Origin: Perkinsus marinus ATCC 50983
Taxonomy: Eukaryota; Perkinsozoa; Perkinsida; Perkinsidae
DNA: 64,000 bases
Assembly: GCF_000006405.1 (NCBI RefSeq)
Contig: NW_003214716.1
Span: 95,566-159,565 of the forward strand
Direction: 5' to 3'
Shown here in pieces: positions 22,229-32,900 of the stretch (within the stretch, counting starts at the first letter, position 1; every line of letters starts with the position of its first letter). The notes beneath the pieces were generated by a model. It did no database searches, was not told where the DNA came from, and was given only the letters and a program-made list of their open reading frames with translations. A program made the position numbers and the translations under genes.

Positions 22229-23106
22229 CAACAACAACTATCAACGAATGAGTATCGATAACACTAGTACGGCTTCCTGAGGAGTATCCCCAACTACTAT
22301 CACTAAGGATGCTTACTTAAGCTCATCATGTCCTTGTCGTAGACAGTAGCGCGCGCCCGGGTACATGGCTCTAGCTGTCTGCAATAATAATATAAGTCTG
22401 CACTAAGCTATTTAATATATATGTTTAATAATAAAATTATATTTTAAATATAAAAATAATAGTAATTATAGAAATTATAGTGTATATATGACTACAGTAG
22501 TTATCTACATATCTGAACCGCTCTAACTAATATATATTTCATATTTGGAAGCACAAGCCTGCTAGTGCGTCTTGACCTCCGACGGCTCCTGCATGGCGGG
22601 TTTTACACCTCGTTACGGCGCGTGCTGGTACTCATTAGCTGCCCTGCTCAGTTTTGGCTAGATGCGTCCAAATATGAGAGTGAAACATGGAGGGATACCA
22701 TTATGAACGATCCTCTTGCTGTTGATGTATAGCATTAGATCAGGAGCGGAGTTATAGATATACTCCCCGAGTAAAAGTTGGTATTTTGAGGCGCAATTTT
22801 AACACGTGTATGCTAAGAATATGTGGAGAAAAGGTTTTACCGGCCGTCGACTTCTCACTAACTACGAAGAGTTAGGCCCTGAAACTTGGAGGTCATATCA
22901 GGTAAAGCATAAGTACATACCTCCCTGAGCCGCTAGATGATACTCGTTGTGGTGGCTGTGCACGAGTCGAAAAACCGGATATGCTAAGAATATGTGGAGG
23001 GGTGTATATATACATGATGATCTCGGTTTTAGCACCGTTATTTTCTCGAGTGATCGATTACCATATTATTAACAACCATTGGCTCTCCAATAGAGAGCAT
23101 AGCGCG
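22229..23106. other. Spacer upstream of panB-panE, AT-rich stretch, 20-bp direct repeat
   Basis: 22400-22540 is strongly AT-rich. TATGCTAAGAATATGTGGAG occurs at about 22809 and again at about 22980. The spacer separates the minus-strand panB-panE from a plus-strand ORF, so it may hold two promoters; no motif is recognised. Confidence 0.5.
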
Positions 23107-23565
23107 ATGCACTTGTCGTTGGATCTAAAGAGTATATGTATTATCTTGCTTTCGTTATCCACTACCAAAGCCGTTTCATGTTATAAGGAATGTGAGCAGA
23201 CGATCATAAAAATTCTCCTAGGGGAATTCAGAGTAATCATATATTCCCTATTGGAATCTATAGCCTCGATACAGGTAATGGTTAATGATAATACGACATG
23301 TAAAACCAGTAGGCGAGCCTACTATAACGGCTGCAGAGGTAAGCGTCGCCAGGTCTACTGCTTCCCAGAGGAGGAGGAGAGGGTTAAATCGATATACTAT
23401 CAGAAGCAATCTATAATGAGCCGCCAACTCGAGGAAAGTTACTATACAACAAAATGCTCACTCGGTGACCTGATGTGGTCGTTGACAGATGCAATACAGA
23501 GGACTCGTCAAGTAGTCAGCTTCGTATCTCACCAACATGATGATGATTCAACAAATTCTATATAA
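23107..23565 (+). CDS. Small hypothetical protein with a signal-like N-terminus
   Basis: The frame is open from 22981. I prefer the ATG at 23107 because it begins MHLSLDLKSICIILLSLS, a short polar start and a hydrophobic stretch like a signal peptide. Scattered cysteines follow (SCYKEC, TCKTS, GCRGK, YCFPE), with a polar C-terminus (QHDDDSTNSI). A GTAATC...ATACAG stretch at about 23230-23272 could be a 42-bp in-frame intron. No family recognised; it could be a chance ORF, but the composition looks coding. Confidence 0.45.
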   Translation: MHLSLDLKSICIILLSLSTTKAVSCYKECEQTIIKILLGEFRVIIYSLLESIASIQVMVNDNTTCKTSRRAYYNGCRGKRRQVYCFPEEEERVKSIYYQKQSIMSRQLEESYYTTKCSLGDLMWSLTDAIQRTRQVVSFVSHQHDDDSTNSI

Positions 23566-23699
23566 AAACTTGGTAATTTTTCGGAAAACCATCTCGGTTA
23601 ACAACGACAAAATATGAGAATATTGCACACATACTGCGGCTGAGCGAATATCTAACAGGTTTCTTAAATTAGGATTAACTTCCAACCTCGCCAGTTAGC

Positions 23700-23861
23700 A
23701 AAAGTAATATTCACAATTACTTGTGTCGGTGACAGCAATATGAAAAAAAAATTTTGAGAAAATTCTTTATTTGGTTTCTGTACTAGAATTCGTATAACTA
23801 GTGAGAGAAATGCTGAGCTGCTCAGCTGAGGAGAGTGAATATATATTCCAACACTGCGTTC
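23700..23861. mobile_element. MITE-B copy, left end decayed
   Basis: TTACTTGTGTCGGTGAC to GAATATATATTCCAACACTG. Confidence 0.55.
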
Positions 23862-25510
23862 ACTCCGCCGAAAACACAATATTTCGTTTCGCGATGGGAT
23901 TTACTTTTTTCTGTAGATTTTATGAAATTATCATAGGAATTTTATCGGGTTTTGGAAAATATGCACATTTTTGAGTATATTTTTTGATAATTTTGCGATT
24001 TTTTTCGCCGATGTTTTCGCGAATCTTCGCAGTGGAAGTCTCCTGAGCTCAGCTGACGTAGCTGAGATGTTCGATATGATAATTTCGTGTCGCAGTGAAA
24101 TCGTCGGAATATGAAGATTTACTTTTTTATTATCAGAGTACAGTAACTCACCGGTAGTATGTTCCGTGGAAAATAACACCATTGTTGAGCGGAGCGAAGC
24201 TGCGGATATAAACGTGGTAATATTGGTGATCTAATTTTCTTCAAGAGATTGTTAGCATTGGAGTTTCACAACTACCCGTTTTACGTGAAGTGGCGTCGTA
24301 AAACTCGGTGAAAAACGCGATATTCAACGCGGTGATATGCAGTAGTCGTGAACTATACTTTCCATATCACTAGGGTGAAGAAACTCCATCATATACATTA
24401 AAATGATTATCATCGTTTGATATGATGACACCGACGCCGTTCGCGTGACCTTGTGTATTTTTTGCCAATCTTAATCACATCTAACAGCGTGCATTTCCGA
24501 CGCTTCACTAGTCTGTTATTTATAATATGTTTGCTTAGTAAAAGTAGCTACTACTCTCACTGGAGTCTCTCGCAGAGGTTAAAGCCCGTAAATGAAATCG
24601 GGTATTATCTGTAGAATGCAACTCACGGAATTTTCTAGTGAAAAGGGCTCAATAGGAAGATCTGGGAGAGCACTTTTAAATGGTATTTTTGAATTGTAAA
24701 ATATGATTTGCCTCTGCTGAGCTATGTGCAGTTGACATACCGAAATTTACTCAAAATCTGTGCGAAAAAAGTGCTTCCTGGTAAAGCGTCGCTATAGGGA
24801 ATTGACAAACCACAATATGTGATTTAATATTGTATGGTTTACTTGATGAGAATACGCGATGATATGAATTAGTAATAATAGATATACCAATTATGGAAAG
24901 AAGTCAACTGGGACTATCAAATCGGGACAGCATGCGGTGGCGCTATCACTCCCACGCCCCCTACAAGTGAAACGGTGATCGATAGAGAGCTATCAGCTAT
25001 TTATTTAGTTTTACATCTAATAAGCCTTAATAAGGTTTGTTTGCGTATTCGAAGAGATATGAACTTTTCGCTGTCAAAATCGAACACACTGTACTAAGTA
25101 GTGGGATTTTAGAAGTGCTCTCCAAGATGTTTCTAATGAGACACTCCTCAGTGGAAAATTCTAATTCAGTTGTGCACCCTGTATTTACTTTTGTTGTCGC
25201 AGATTGCGACTGTCGGTCTAGATGGTTTTTATTTTTCTATTTCCAGTGTTGGAATATATGTTCGCTGTCCTCAGCTGAGTCAAAGAATTTCCTCACTAAC
25301 TGTAAAATTCACATGCGAACTCAAGTAGTATGTTCACAAACTGATGGGAAGATTTCCTCAGAATTTTTTTCATATTGTTATCACCAACACATGTGGTTGA
25401 CCATGTACATATTTTGTCACACTTTTTATCAATCTATCCGATTCCGATAGTTTTTTGTTGAGTTTCCCGTGGGATGAATGTCGTAGGTAGAAGTAGTTGC
25501 CTGAGTATAA
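23862..25510. other. Spacer between ORF 23107 and RPB4
   Basis: Contains MITE-A (24260), a MITE-B fragment (25243-25425) and otherwise nothing I can call. Confidence 0.5.
24260..24387. mobile_element. MITE-A copy
   Basis: Both ends intact; flanks att and atc. Confidence 0.8.
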
Positions 25511-27004
25511 ATGGAGGATCATCAGGATTCCGCGGAGCTTAATTTCGATCCGGTAAGCGGTGTTGGAGTCGCAGAAATTTCGATGGAGTTTCTTGAGCGG
25601 TGACATGAAAAAACATATTTCACCACTACTGCATACCACCGCGAATATCACGTTTTTTACGGAGTATTACGACGTGAAAAGGGCGAAACTTCAGTGTATT
25701 CTCAACAGAGTTATTGTGTATGTGAAAGTTTCTGCGGGTAGGTTATGAGCTACGCCCACTTTACCACTGTGCGTGTTATACTAGAGATGGTCAGTAGCAG
25801 TAGAATACGTTGAATTGGCATGCCCATAGGAACTACTCTAGTGTTGACTGTGTTCAGGTATGGCAGAAAGCGCAGTGTCTGAATATATGTGAGGTAGAAC
25901 AGCTTCTACGACAGCCTTACGCCCGTTTGGTTGAGTCGGGTCGTACTAGTGCTAAGACACAATGCCTAGAGCAGAGTTATAAGCATGCACTCAGGTAAGG
26001 AGTAAGTCGTTTTCAGTCGTTCTGTTACAGCAGAGTTAAATGGAGTTTCACAACTACCCGCTTTACGTGGAGTGGCGTCGTGAAACTCTGTGGAAAACGC
26101 GATATTCGCAGTAGTCGTGAAATAAGTTTTTCATATCACGGCCGCTCGTGAAACTCCAATGGAGACAGTTGTCGTTTTGATGACATTCCAATGAGACATG
26201 CTCAACTACATATGTGGTGATTAATACGATTCCCTACAATTTTTCTGCGATTTTTTAAAAAAACGCACTCAAAAAGTCCAAAGTTAATGCTCTGGTTTGG
26301 TGGAAATGTCGGTGGTTTTTGACACATATGACGGTTTTCCAATATCCTTTGAGTCAACGGAACACCGTCTGATCTCACGTAGAACGTAAGATTAATAACA
26401 GCTTAAAAAGGTCTATGGAAGTTCGATCGTAACAGACTAACGTACTAGCTTGACGCTAGATACACAGCTACATCACAATTATAAGACAACTATGGAGGAC
26501 AATCTCTTGTGTCTTCGAGTGACTACAACATTCTAAATACTCATTCTCAAAATCCGCTGAACCCAGCACACACACACTCTTCTAACAGAAATTGTCCTAT
26601 TCTGTTCATCCGGTTTTTTGTTGTCAGGTTTTCCAAAATTACAGACCCTGAAGCCTTGACGGAGCTGCGTGCAGCACTCGAGGACTGGGAGCCACCTACT
26701 GCGGCTCAGGGAGGCAAGTTGCACAGCTTCGAGATGGTCAGTGCTGCTTCCTCTCTCTGGTGTTGATTACTATTTCTCTTTCAGGCGCAGTTGGTGTCGT
26801 TACTGCCAGAAAACGCGAGTGTGGCGAAATCGTTGATACCGAGTATGTCACGATATAGTGACAAGTGAGTTACTCATTTTATTGCTAATGATAATGATGT
26901 TACTTTTCAGTGATCTCGATCAGCTGCTCGCTGACATAACTACTTACAAGAGTTTTGGTGGCGGTATGGGTCTGGAAGAGGACGGTCAAGACGAATTGAT
27001 ATGA
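25511..27004 (+). CDS. RPB4: RNA polymerase II subunit RPB4
   Basis: Rpb4 pairs with Rpb7 in the stalk of RNA polymerase II. Exons 25511-25552, 25858-25994, 26628-26736, 26785-26864 and 26911-27004 join without a frame break into 153 residues, a normal size for the family. The start MEDHQDSAELNFDP is followed by QCLNICEVEQLL (family QCL..SEV..LL), then RFSKITDPEALTELRAAL (family RF..FKN.E), and the signature LLPENASVAKSLIPSM with DNDLDQLLADITTYKSF. All donors and acceptors are GT-AG. The first intron holds one MITE-A and the second another. A cytosolic archaeal-type RpoF/RPC17 relative is the alternative, but the LIPS block favours Rpb4. Confidence 0.85.
25585..25692. mobile_element. MITE-A copy in RPB4 intron 1
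   Basis: GGAGTTTCTTGAGCGG to GCGAAACTTC. Confidence 0.7.
26042..26157. mobile_element. MITE-A copy with AAT duplication in RPB4 intron 2
   Basis: Both ends intact; aat on each side. Confidence 0.8.
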
Positions 27005-28040
27005 GACATTATAGATCATCCAACTTTCACTTGATGAGCGGCGGTCTGTGTTGACTATAGTGTCGGTGAAAAGATACGAAACGGATGTATATTCTTATTA
27101 GACGTGAACACGGACGAGATAGCGGACAATATCACCAGAGTCGTCTACTAGCCCATATATCTCAGGGAAATTTAGGCTCAGGAAGAAGGCTTTCCGGTGT
27201 TAAATTTATTAACATTTTCAACCCTCTCTCGTGCTCTTCGTGGTTCGACTGCTGGATGCCTCATAAACTTAATACCCCTAGAGCGGCGTAATCAATGCAG
27301 TTATGAATATATCCTCGCTTCGCAGTAGTATTCACGAGGACCGTAACGTGTATGGCAAACCATGTTGGAAACTCCATGGAATGTTTCAGTCAGCCTATCT
27401 CAAACGATGCTCAACTGCTTTTGTCGTATTGTTAGCCATTAGGAAGCTCAATGGTCAATGGTTAATGGAGTTAGAGATGGTATGGATTCTTTTTAGGAAG
27501 TATGGAGGAAGTATTGACAATTGCGCTGTTCGTACTCTTCACATACATACATACCCGTTGTGGTGTTCGCCTCAGTAAAACTGTTGCCGTGGCCTTGACA
27601 ACAAATGGAATCGAGAGATTCTATTAACAATCATACTCATTAAATCATGATCAACTAGCTTCGAGCTGAGCTAAGATTCCATAGAACTCGGCACAACTAC
27701 ACATATGGTATACCCAATACCACTATGCAGCTCAAAAGTCAACGTCGAGGATGATAGCTTGGCTAGTATTCGAACAGAAATCTCAACATGATAGCATCGG
27801 CCCTTGAGAGACCGAAGTAACATCATATTATAATTACACAAAAACAAGCTGAAAGTGTTCGTAGTTAGATCGGACCAATATATGAACAGGCGACGCGAAT
27901 GTGCTCATCTCAATTTCAATCCACAACGTTAATGGAGAATTCGTTGCAGACATGATATTATTCCTAGTGCCACAGCAGACTGGCATTTCATAGGAAATCC
28001 TTTGCGCTCATTCGACCTGGTCTACGCCTTTTAAACATCT

Positions 28041-28197
28041 AGTTCGTCCTTGGAACCATCAATTTCGTCGGGACGCGCGAAGAACGGGAAGATCATATTC
28101 GCAATTAGAACTTTCAACTTCGTCGAGTACACCTTTGGAACTTCAATTTCGTCCCTTTAGGAAAATCGACTTCGTCGTTCGGAACTTCAATTTCGTG
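28041..28197. repeat. Degenerate short repeat, core GGAACTTCAATTTCGTC
   Basis: Five loose copies about 25-35 bp apart. Confidence 0.6.
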
Positions 28198-29831
28198 TTT
28201 GCGGGGCAATTATGCCAGTACTCTTACGAGAATAGATGATGAAGCTGTCCTTACTAAGGAGCGTAAGGAATTCCTACTTTTGGGGTACGCATTAAGGAGT
28301 AGTTTCCACGTTATGGGCCCAGTATATGAAGTCATGATTGAGTGTGACCGTTCGCCGTCATAGGATGACGATGAAAATAGTTCGCCCATTAAACAGCATG
28401 TCAGGAAGTTTGTATTTGCTCAAGTTGAGAACCAACGGGGGTAGATGTGAAGGTCTGTGATGTTTCTTATTTGTGTTGGCTTCCAGCGTATCATCGCTGT
28501 GCGAGGTTGGGTGTTGGGCACCTGCTTTGCTCGAAGCCTTAGTATATGCCATGATGGCATATAGTCAACTTGCACAGGTGCGGCCTGCTTACTGTGAGAT
28601 GAATGCAAAATGGAACAGCTTGCATTCATGGAAATTGGCTGATTAGCCATGTACAGATAGAACTGCCGGCTAGTTTCCCAAGTACGGTTGAAACTGAAAG
28701 CCTGTGACCAGAGACTGGCCATGAGATGTTCGAATTCACGTTATTTTGTGTGCGGGTGAGGCGCACAAAGGTATCTTGAGAGCAGTTTCGCAGGAAAAAG
28801 AAGGTTAACTCGATGAATTGAGTTCTAAGATCTTCGCCTATAAGTGATACAGCAAAGCACAGGCATGATGCGTTCTGTGATGTTTCCGAACTCACGCCCC
28901 GGGATGAAGAATTTTGAATTTTTGTATCGAACTGATATGTTTAGTCGCACACGTTTCACTCATGTTGCGCGTAGTTCCTCATGTTGGAGTGTTGGTGATG
29001 CTCTGAGTTCAATTTGTGGCTCGATTGATATGATGCATTATTTGAGCATGTTGTCGAATAAGTAAAATATCTATCATTCCTGCCCGGTAAATATAGATCG
29101 CGTATGCAATGAGGAAAACCTGGGGGAGGGGGTATACGGGCTTCGACATGCTGCATTAACACACTCCATTGAAATGGTATGATACATCTTCGGAAACACA
29201 TCTTCACTGTGGATTCCCCATAGGTTTGGATAGTAAAATCTTCGTAAAGAATCACACATTTATGCGGTAATATTGAACCTCATATTGCGGTTGTCGTCTG
29301 AGCCAGCTGGCTCAGCGAAATCGCCTCCTTCCCCCTCACTAAGATCTCCTTTGGGGAATAGATCTGATATTCGCGGACAGCGAATACTCTACATTGGAAG
29401 CTTTCCTACCACGTCGTTATTCTGTGAGTTTCATTAAAGAGGTTTGAGATAGTGTGTGTCTGATGGGACATACTGCCTGTTGATTGATCACTGATGAGCG
29501 GTTAAAACTTCCGGACTGAGGACGACTCTTTCACTTTTCTGGCTACAGCTCTATCTTGATAGTGGACTATATGGTCAGTACTCGATCGAGTCCACCAGAG
29601 GTATATCAAGAACTCCCTTGCTGCATGTACATCGACTATACTGGACCGCTACAGACACCATACGGGTAGCCGATGGTGATACTGGTGTACCCAGTTCATC
29701 CTGATGTTGACGCGTGCAAAACCTGTACGCGTGCGCATATGTACCCTCACAACAGAGTGCACGGCCGCTGTAACAGTGGTTTGGATTCGTGATTACAGTG
29801 AAGTATGGACGAAAAATCGACTCATTGTTTT

Positions 29832-29837
29832 TGCAGA
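29832..29837 (+). promoter_or_regulatory. Acceptor-like site before the start of the 29846 gene
   Basis: TTGTTTTTGCAG ends 8 bp before the ATG. It could accept a spliced leader in trans or end a 5'-UTR intron. Confidence 0.4.
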
Positions 29838-29845
29838 GCTTCTAG

Positions 29846-31558
29846 TTGAAAATGAGGGTTCCGTTCATTTCGACACTTCTATGTGGTTTCTGTTATTCAC
29901 AGAAAGAGACCACCACCAGCCCGACTACTACTACTACTACTCCTACTACTACTACAACCACTACTACTACGACGACTACTACCACTACACCTCCACCTCC
30001 TCCAACCGTGTTCAATGCTACTAATATGCGTGTTCAGTCCAAGATTGTCTATTATTGCAACAAAGCATTCAAGACACCTAATGGTAAGGAATCAAGTTGT
30101 GGTCTCTCGCAAACTATGGAAACTTTTAATATGGTCTTGCCCCTTATGGATGATAAGACTTTAACAATCCTTGAGGACTCATACGTTGTCAAGGACGGCC
30201 AGGTGTCTGTTGTAGCATGGCCAAGTCGACCATACCAATACATGATCTACGTCACTACGCCTTCCAAGAGGACGGTCATGCAGATCTATGATCACAAGTC
30301 TTATGTGATCAAAGAAGAGAAAGTAACTTCATCTCAAACCTTTGGTAACTATAGAACACTAAATGACGATGACTGGAAATATGAAGGCTTAGTCCTAGTA
30401 CAGGGCGTGAATCAAAGTGTGTGGACTTCAACCGGTGGATTGCCAGCTGGTGGTGGTGGTAAGCAAGAGTTCGATCTACTAGGAGCTTCTCAAGTTGCTC
30501 CGAACAAGTGGAAATTACATCTCGACGAGACGAACACTACTCTATATAACATCGAGGGCCTTGCGGGTGCGGGTGACATCGTGGTCCAGCGAACGAGTAT
30601 CAATTACTTGGCCAATCTGACTGATGACATGACCGTTGACCAAGCTCTGAGCGCTGTATATAAGAGCTATAAAGTTACAGAGCACATCCCTAATCCAGGT
30701 GACCCCAAGACAGTCCCCTATGTTCATCCCTTGTTGGCCAAGACTCATGTTATTACCGAAGAAACTCGCCAGTTCTTCGAATCTCAAAAGCCCGCTGAGT
30801 GCACGCCGAATGAAGGAGAGTCCCCGCCTCCTATTGCTTGCTATACGATTGTTGAAGGGACCAGCTCGTACGACTTCTTCTATGCTGATTCTGCTCCTCC
30901 TGGGAGGCGCCTTATCAAGCTCAACAGGTTCCAATACCCTACTGGATGTCGGGCTGATATTAACACGCTACAAGATCCTAATGTATGCCTGTTTATTGAT
31001 ATTGATGCTGAACCGCAAAAACTTGGTGTCGAACTTGGACTTCTTTTGCAAGATGTGAATAAACCTTCATCAACAGGTGTGTTAGGCCTCGATATAGTTT
31101 TATCGTGGCCTGGTGGTAAAACCTTGGAAAGTTTGAGGTTCTTTGGGGTGACATGTGCGACAATTTGGCAAGTGAAAACCCCTGCTGGTGTCGGTCTTGC
31201 CCTCAATATTTGTTTCAATGGGAATGCCACCAGCACTGACCAAGTGGCGGTCACCCTCACGTTCACTCAATTGGGAAGTAGTGGGCAGAAGATGACTGTT
31301 GCTGGAGTCGCGAAAGGCACTGCACGGGGTGGCAAGATGTTTGCCTCAGCGGATAGTCTAGTTACCGCTGGTGCTGAGGACAAGTCGACTGATGCGGCCG
31401 TTTCCTTCGATCTCAATGCCTCTAGCAGAGAGGATCTCATAACTCTATGGTCGTTCCTATCGGGTTTCGACTTCGAAATTGGTAGAAAGATATTAAACTG
31501 GCGTATGGTATATCACTGGCGAGTTGAGCAGTGGGGAACTGGGACTATCATCCTTTAG
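29846..31558 (+). CDS. Secreted one-exon protein with Thr/Pro tract, unknown family
   Basis: 570 residues in one open frame; ATG at 29846, with a second ATG at 29852 just as likely. Residues 3-18 (MRVPFISTLLCGFCYS) look like a signal peptide. Residues 23-53 are almost all Thr then Pro, a likely O-glycosylated stalk. The rest is a soluble beta-rich-looking domain with several NxT/S sites, Cys at SSCGLS and a CFIDID-like region, and no second membrane segment or GPI tail. Inferred role: surface or secreted protein. The gene has no introns, unlike its neighbours, which fits a recently duplicated or retroposed gene family. Confidence 0.8.
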   Translation: MKMRVPFISTLLCGFCYSQKETTTSPTTTTTTPTTTTTTTTTTTTTTTPPPPPTVFNATNMRVQSKIVYYCNKAFKTPNGKESSCGLSQTMETFNMVLPLMDDKTLTILEDSYVVKDGQVSVVAWPSRPYQYMIYVTTPSKRTVMQIYDHKSYVIKEEKVTSSQTFGNYRTLNDDDWKYEGLVLVQGVNQSVWTSTGGLPAGGGGKQEFDLLGASQVAPNKWKLHLDETNTTLYNIEGLAGAGDIVVQRTSINYLANLTDDMTVDQALSAVYKSYKVTEHIPNPGDPKTVPYVHPLLAKTHVITEETRQFFESQKPAECTPNEGESPPPIACYTIVEGTSSYDFFYADSAPPGRRLIKLNRFQYPTGCRADINTLQDPNVCLFIDIDAEPQKLGVELGLLLQDVNKPSSTGVLGLDIVLSWPGGKTLESLRFFGVTCATIWQVKTPAGVGLALNICFNGNATSTDQVAVTLTFTQLGSSGQKMTVAGVAKGTARGGKMFASADSLVTAGAEDKSTDAAVSFDLNASSREDLITLWSFLSGFDFEIGRKILNWRMVYHWRVEQWGTGTIIL

Positions 31559-32900
31559 TCGTGTCTATTCGGTCGTTATTAGTATTCCTTACCAATGTAT
31601 AGTTACAATCTTGTCGAGTTTTTAATCTCGACTTTATCGTCGGTTGTCATCGTATCAATGATATCAAGTTTTTCTTTTTTACGTCGTGTGGAGTTCAAGT
31701 GGTCACTGCGGGTCCTTACTGACAATAGAACGGACTACCCTGGCGTTTCTTACCCCTGCGCTCGTCCAGGAGCTCATAATTTTCTGAGGGGGAATTCATT
31801 TTGAAATTTCCGCATGACTAGGAACACATCCTTCGAACAGTTTCCCCATGTGAATGTGATCACAATAGGAACATTCTCTCCTTCAACCCTAGCGGGGACG
31901 TCGTTTCTCAAAGATATATGGGAATTCTTATCCCTGCACTCAACAGATGGGTTAACCTGTCTTATCACAGCTCTGTCCTCCATTTGATTGGTGAGCTGGA
32001 AATCATGGAGCGCTCAAACATCTATGGGTTGCACGCTACAACAATCGATTTGAGACGCGCAATTACACCTACTCAAAAGCGCCGCTATATTGAGTATTAT
32101 TTATCACCAACACGAGTCGTTGAGAACACTTAGTCTTCAATTGAAGTTTGAAGACAATAGGCTTCTTGTAACAATGAGTATAGTAACTAAGAGTTGCACT
32201 TGCTTACCGTAATATACTAGCAACATAAAGAAGACCTGAAAACAATCTCATCACACCGTCGTCTCCACACCATTTGCTGATGGGACATCTGCACCCATCA
32301 CACTCCATGAGGGCACTGGACGCTCGGTTGTGTCATGGGACAAAGGACATTCCTCGTGTTTCTTGGGTCGCCCTTGAGATGAGATCCGTATCTCTTTCAC
32401 CACGATAAGTCTTACAATTCTGTCCTTCTCCGATCACCGGATCGACTATCGCGCTCCTAAGTACTCATCCCCACTAAGCCTTTCACCAACTACTCATGTG
32501 AAACTCCCATATTGCTATCAACACGTGTAGGTCACCAGATGCAACGATCTCAGGATATCACCATACGACGTCGGAAATGCTAATACGGAGAAGAATAGGG
32601 ATAGTGTGCTGAGCAGTGGTAAAATGTACAAAACCGCCACATTAGCTGACGAATGAGACACTACGGTGAAGTCGATCGGAAGGCCCTGTGACGCAACACA
32701 AAACGACTGTACACTTTCATAACATGAACATATTCAATGTCCGTGATCATGTACTCTTCCCATCACCATGTTCCATTTTAAATAACCTTAACCCCAACAT
32801 TAGCACAGCTACGACCAGCAGTAGCAGCAGTGGTGCTATAACAGGTACTTCTTGTCCAGAAAACATTCCTGAAACTCTCAAGAATAATTCTCAAATGCCT
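31559..32900. other. Spacer between convergent genes
   Basis: Holds Rep-D copy 3 and otherwise nothing I can call. The plus-strand 29846 gene and the minus-strand epimerase both end into it. Confidence 0.5.
31812..31902 (-). repeat. Rep-D dispersed repeat, copy 3
   Basis: Minus-strand GTCCCCGCTAGGGTTGAAGG, then ATTGTGATCACATTCACATG. Same layout as the copies at 18381 and 20945, more diverged. Confidence 0.6.

Larger units (their letters stand above)
27005..29845. other. Spacer without recognised gene
   Basis: A weak minus-strand ORF at 28420-28722 (100 codons) has no recognised family. A degenerate 19-bp repeat lies at 28041-28197. No MITE-A or MITE-B copies are seen. The end holds the upstream region of the secreted-protein gene. 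Confidence 0.5.

Noticed and set aside
28420-28722. 100-codon minus-strand ORF
   Set aside because: No recognisable domain, no splice context, overlapping ORFs in other frames.
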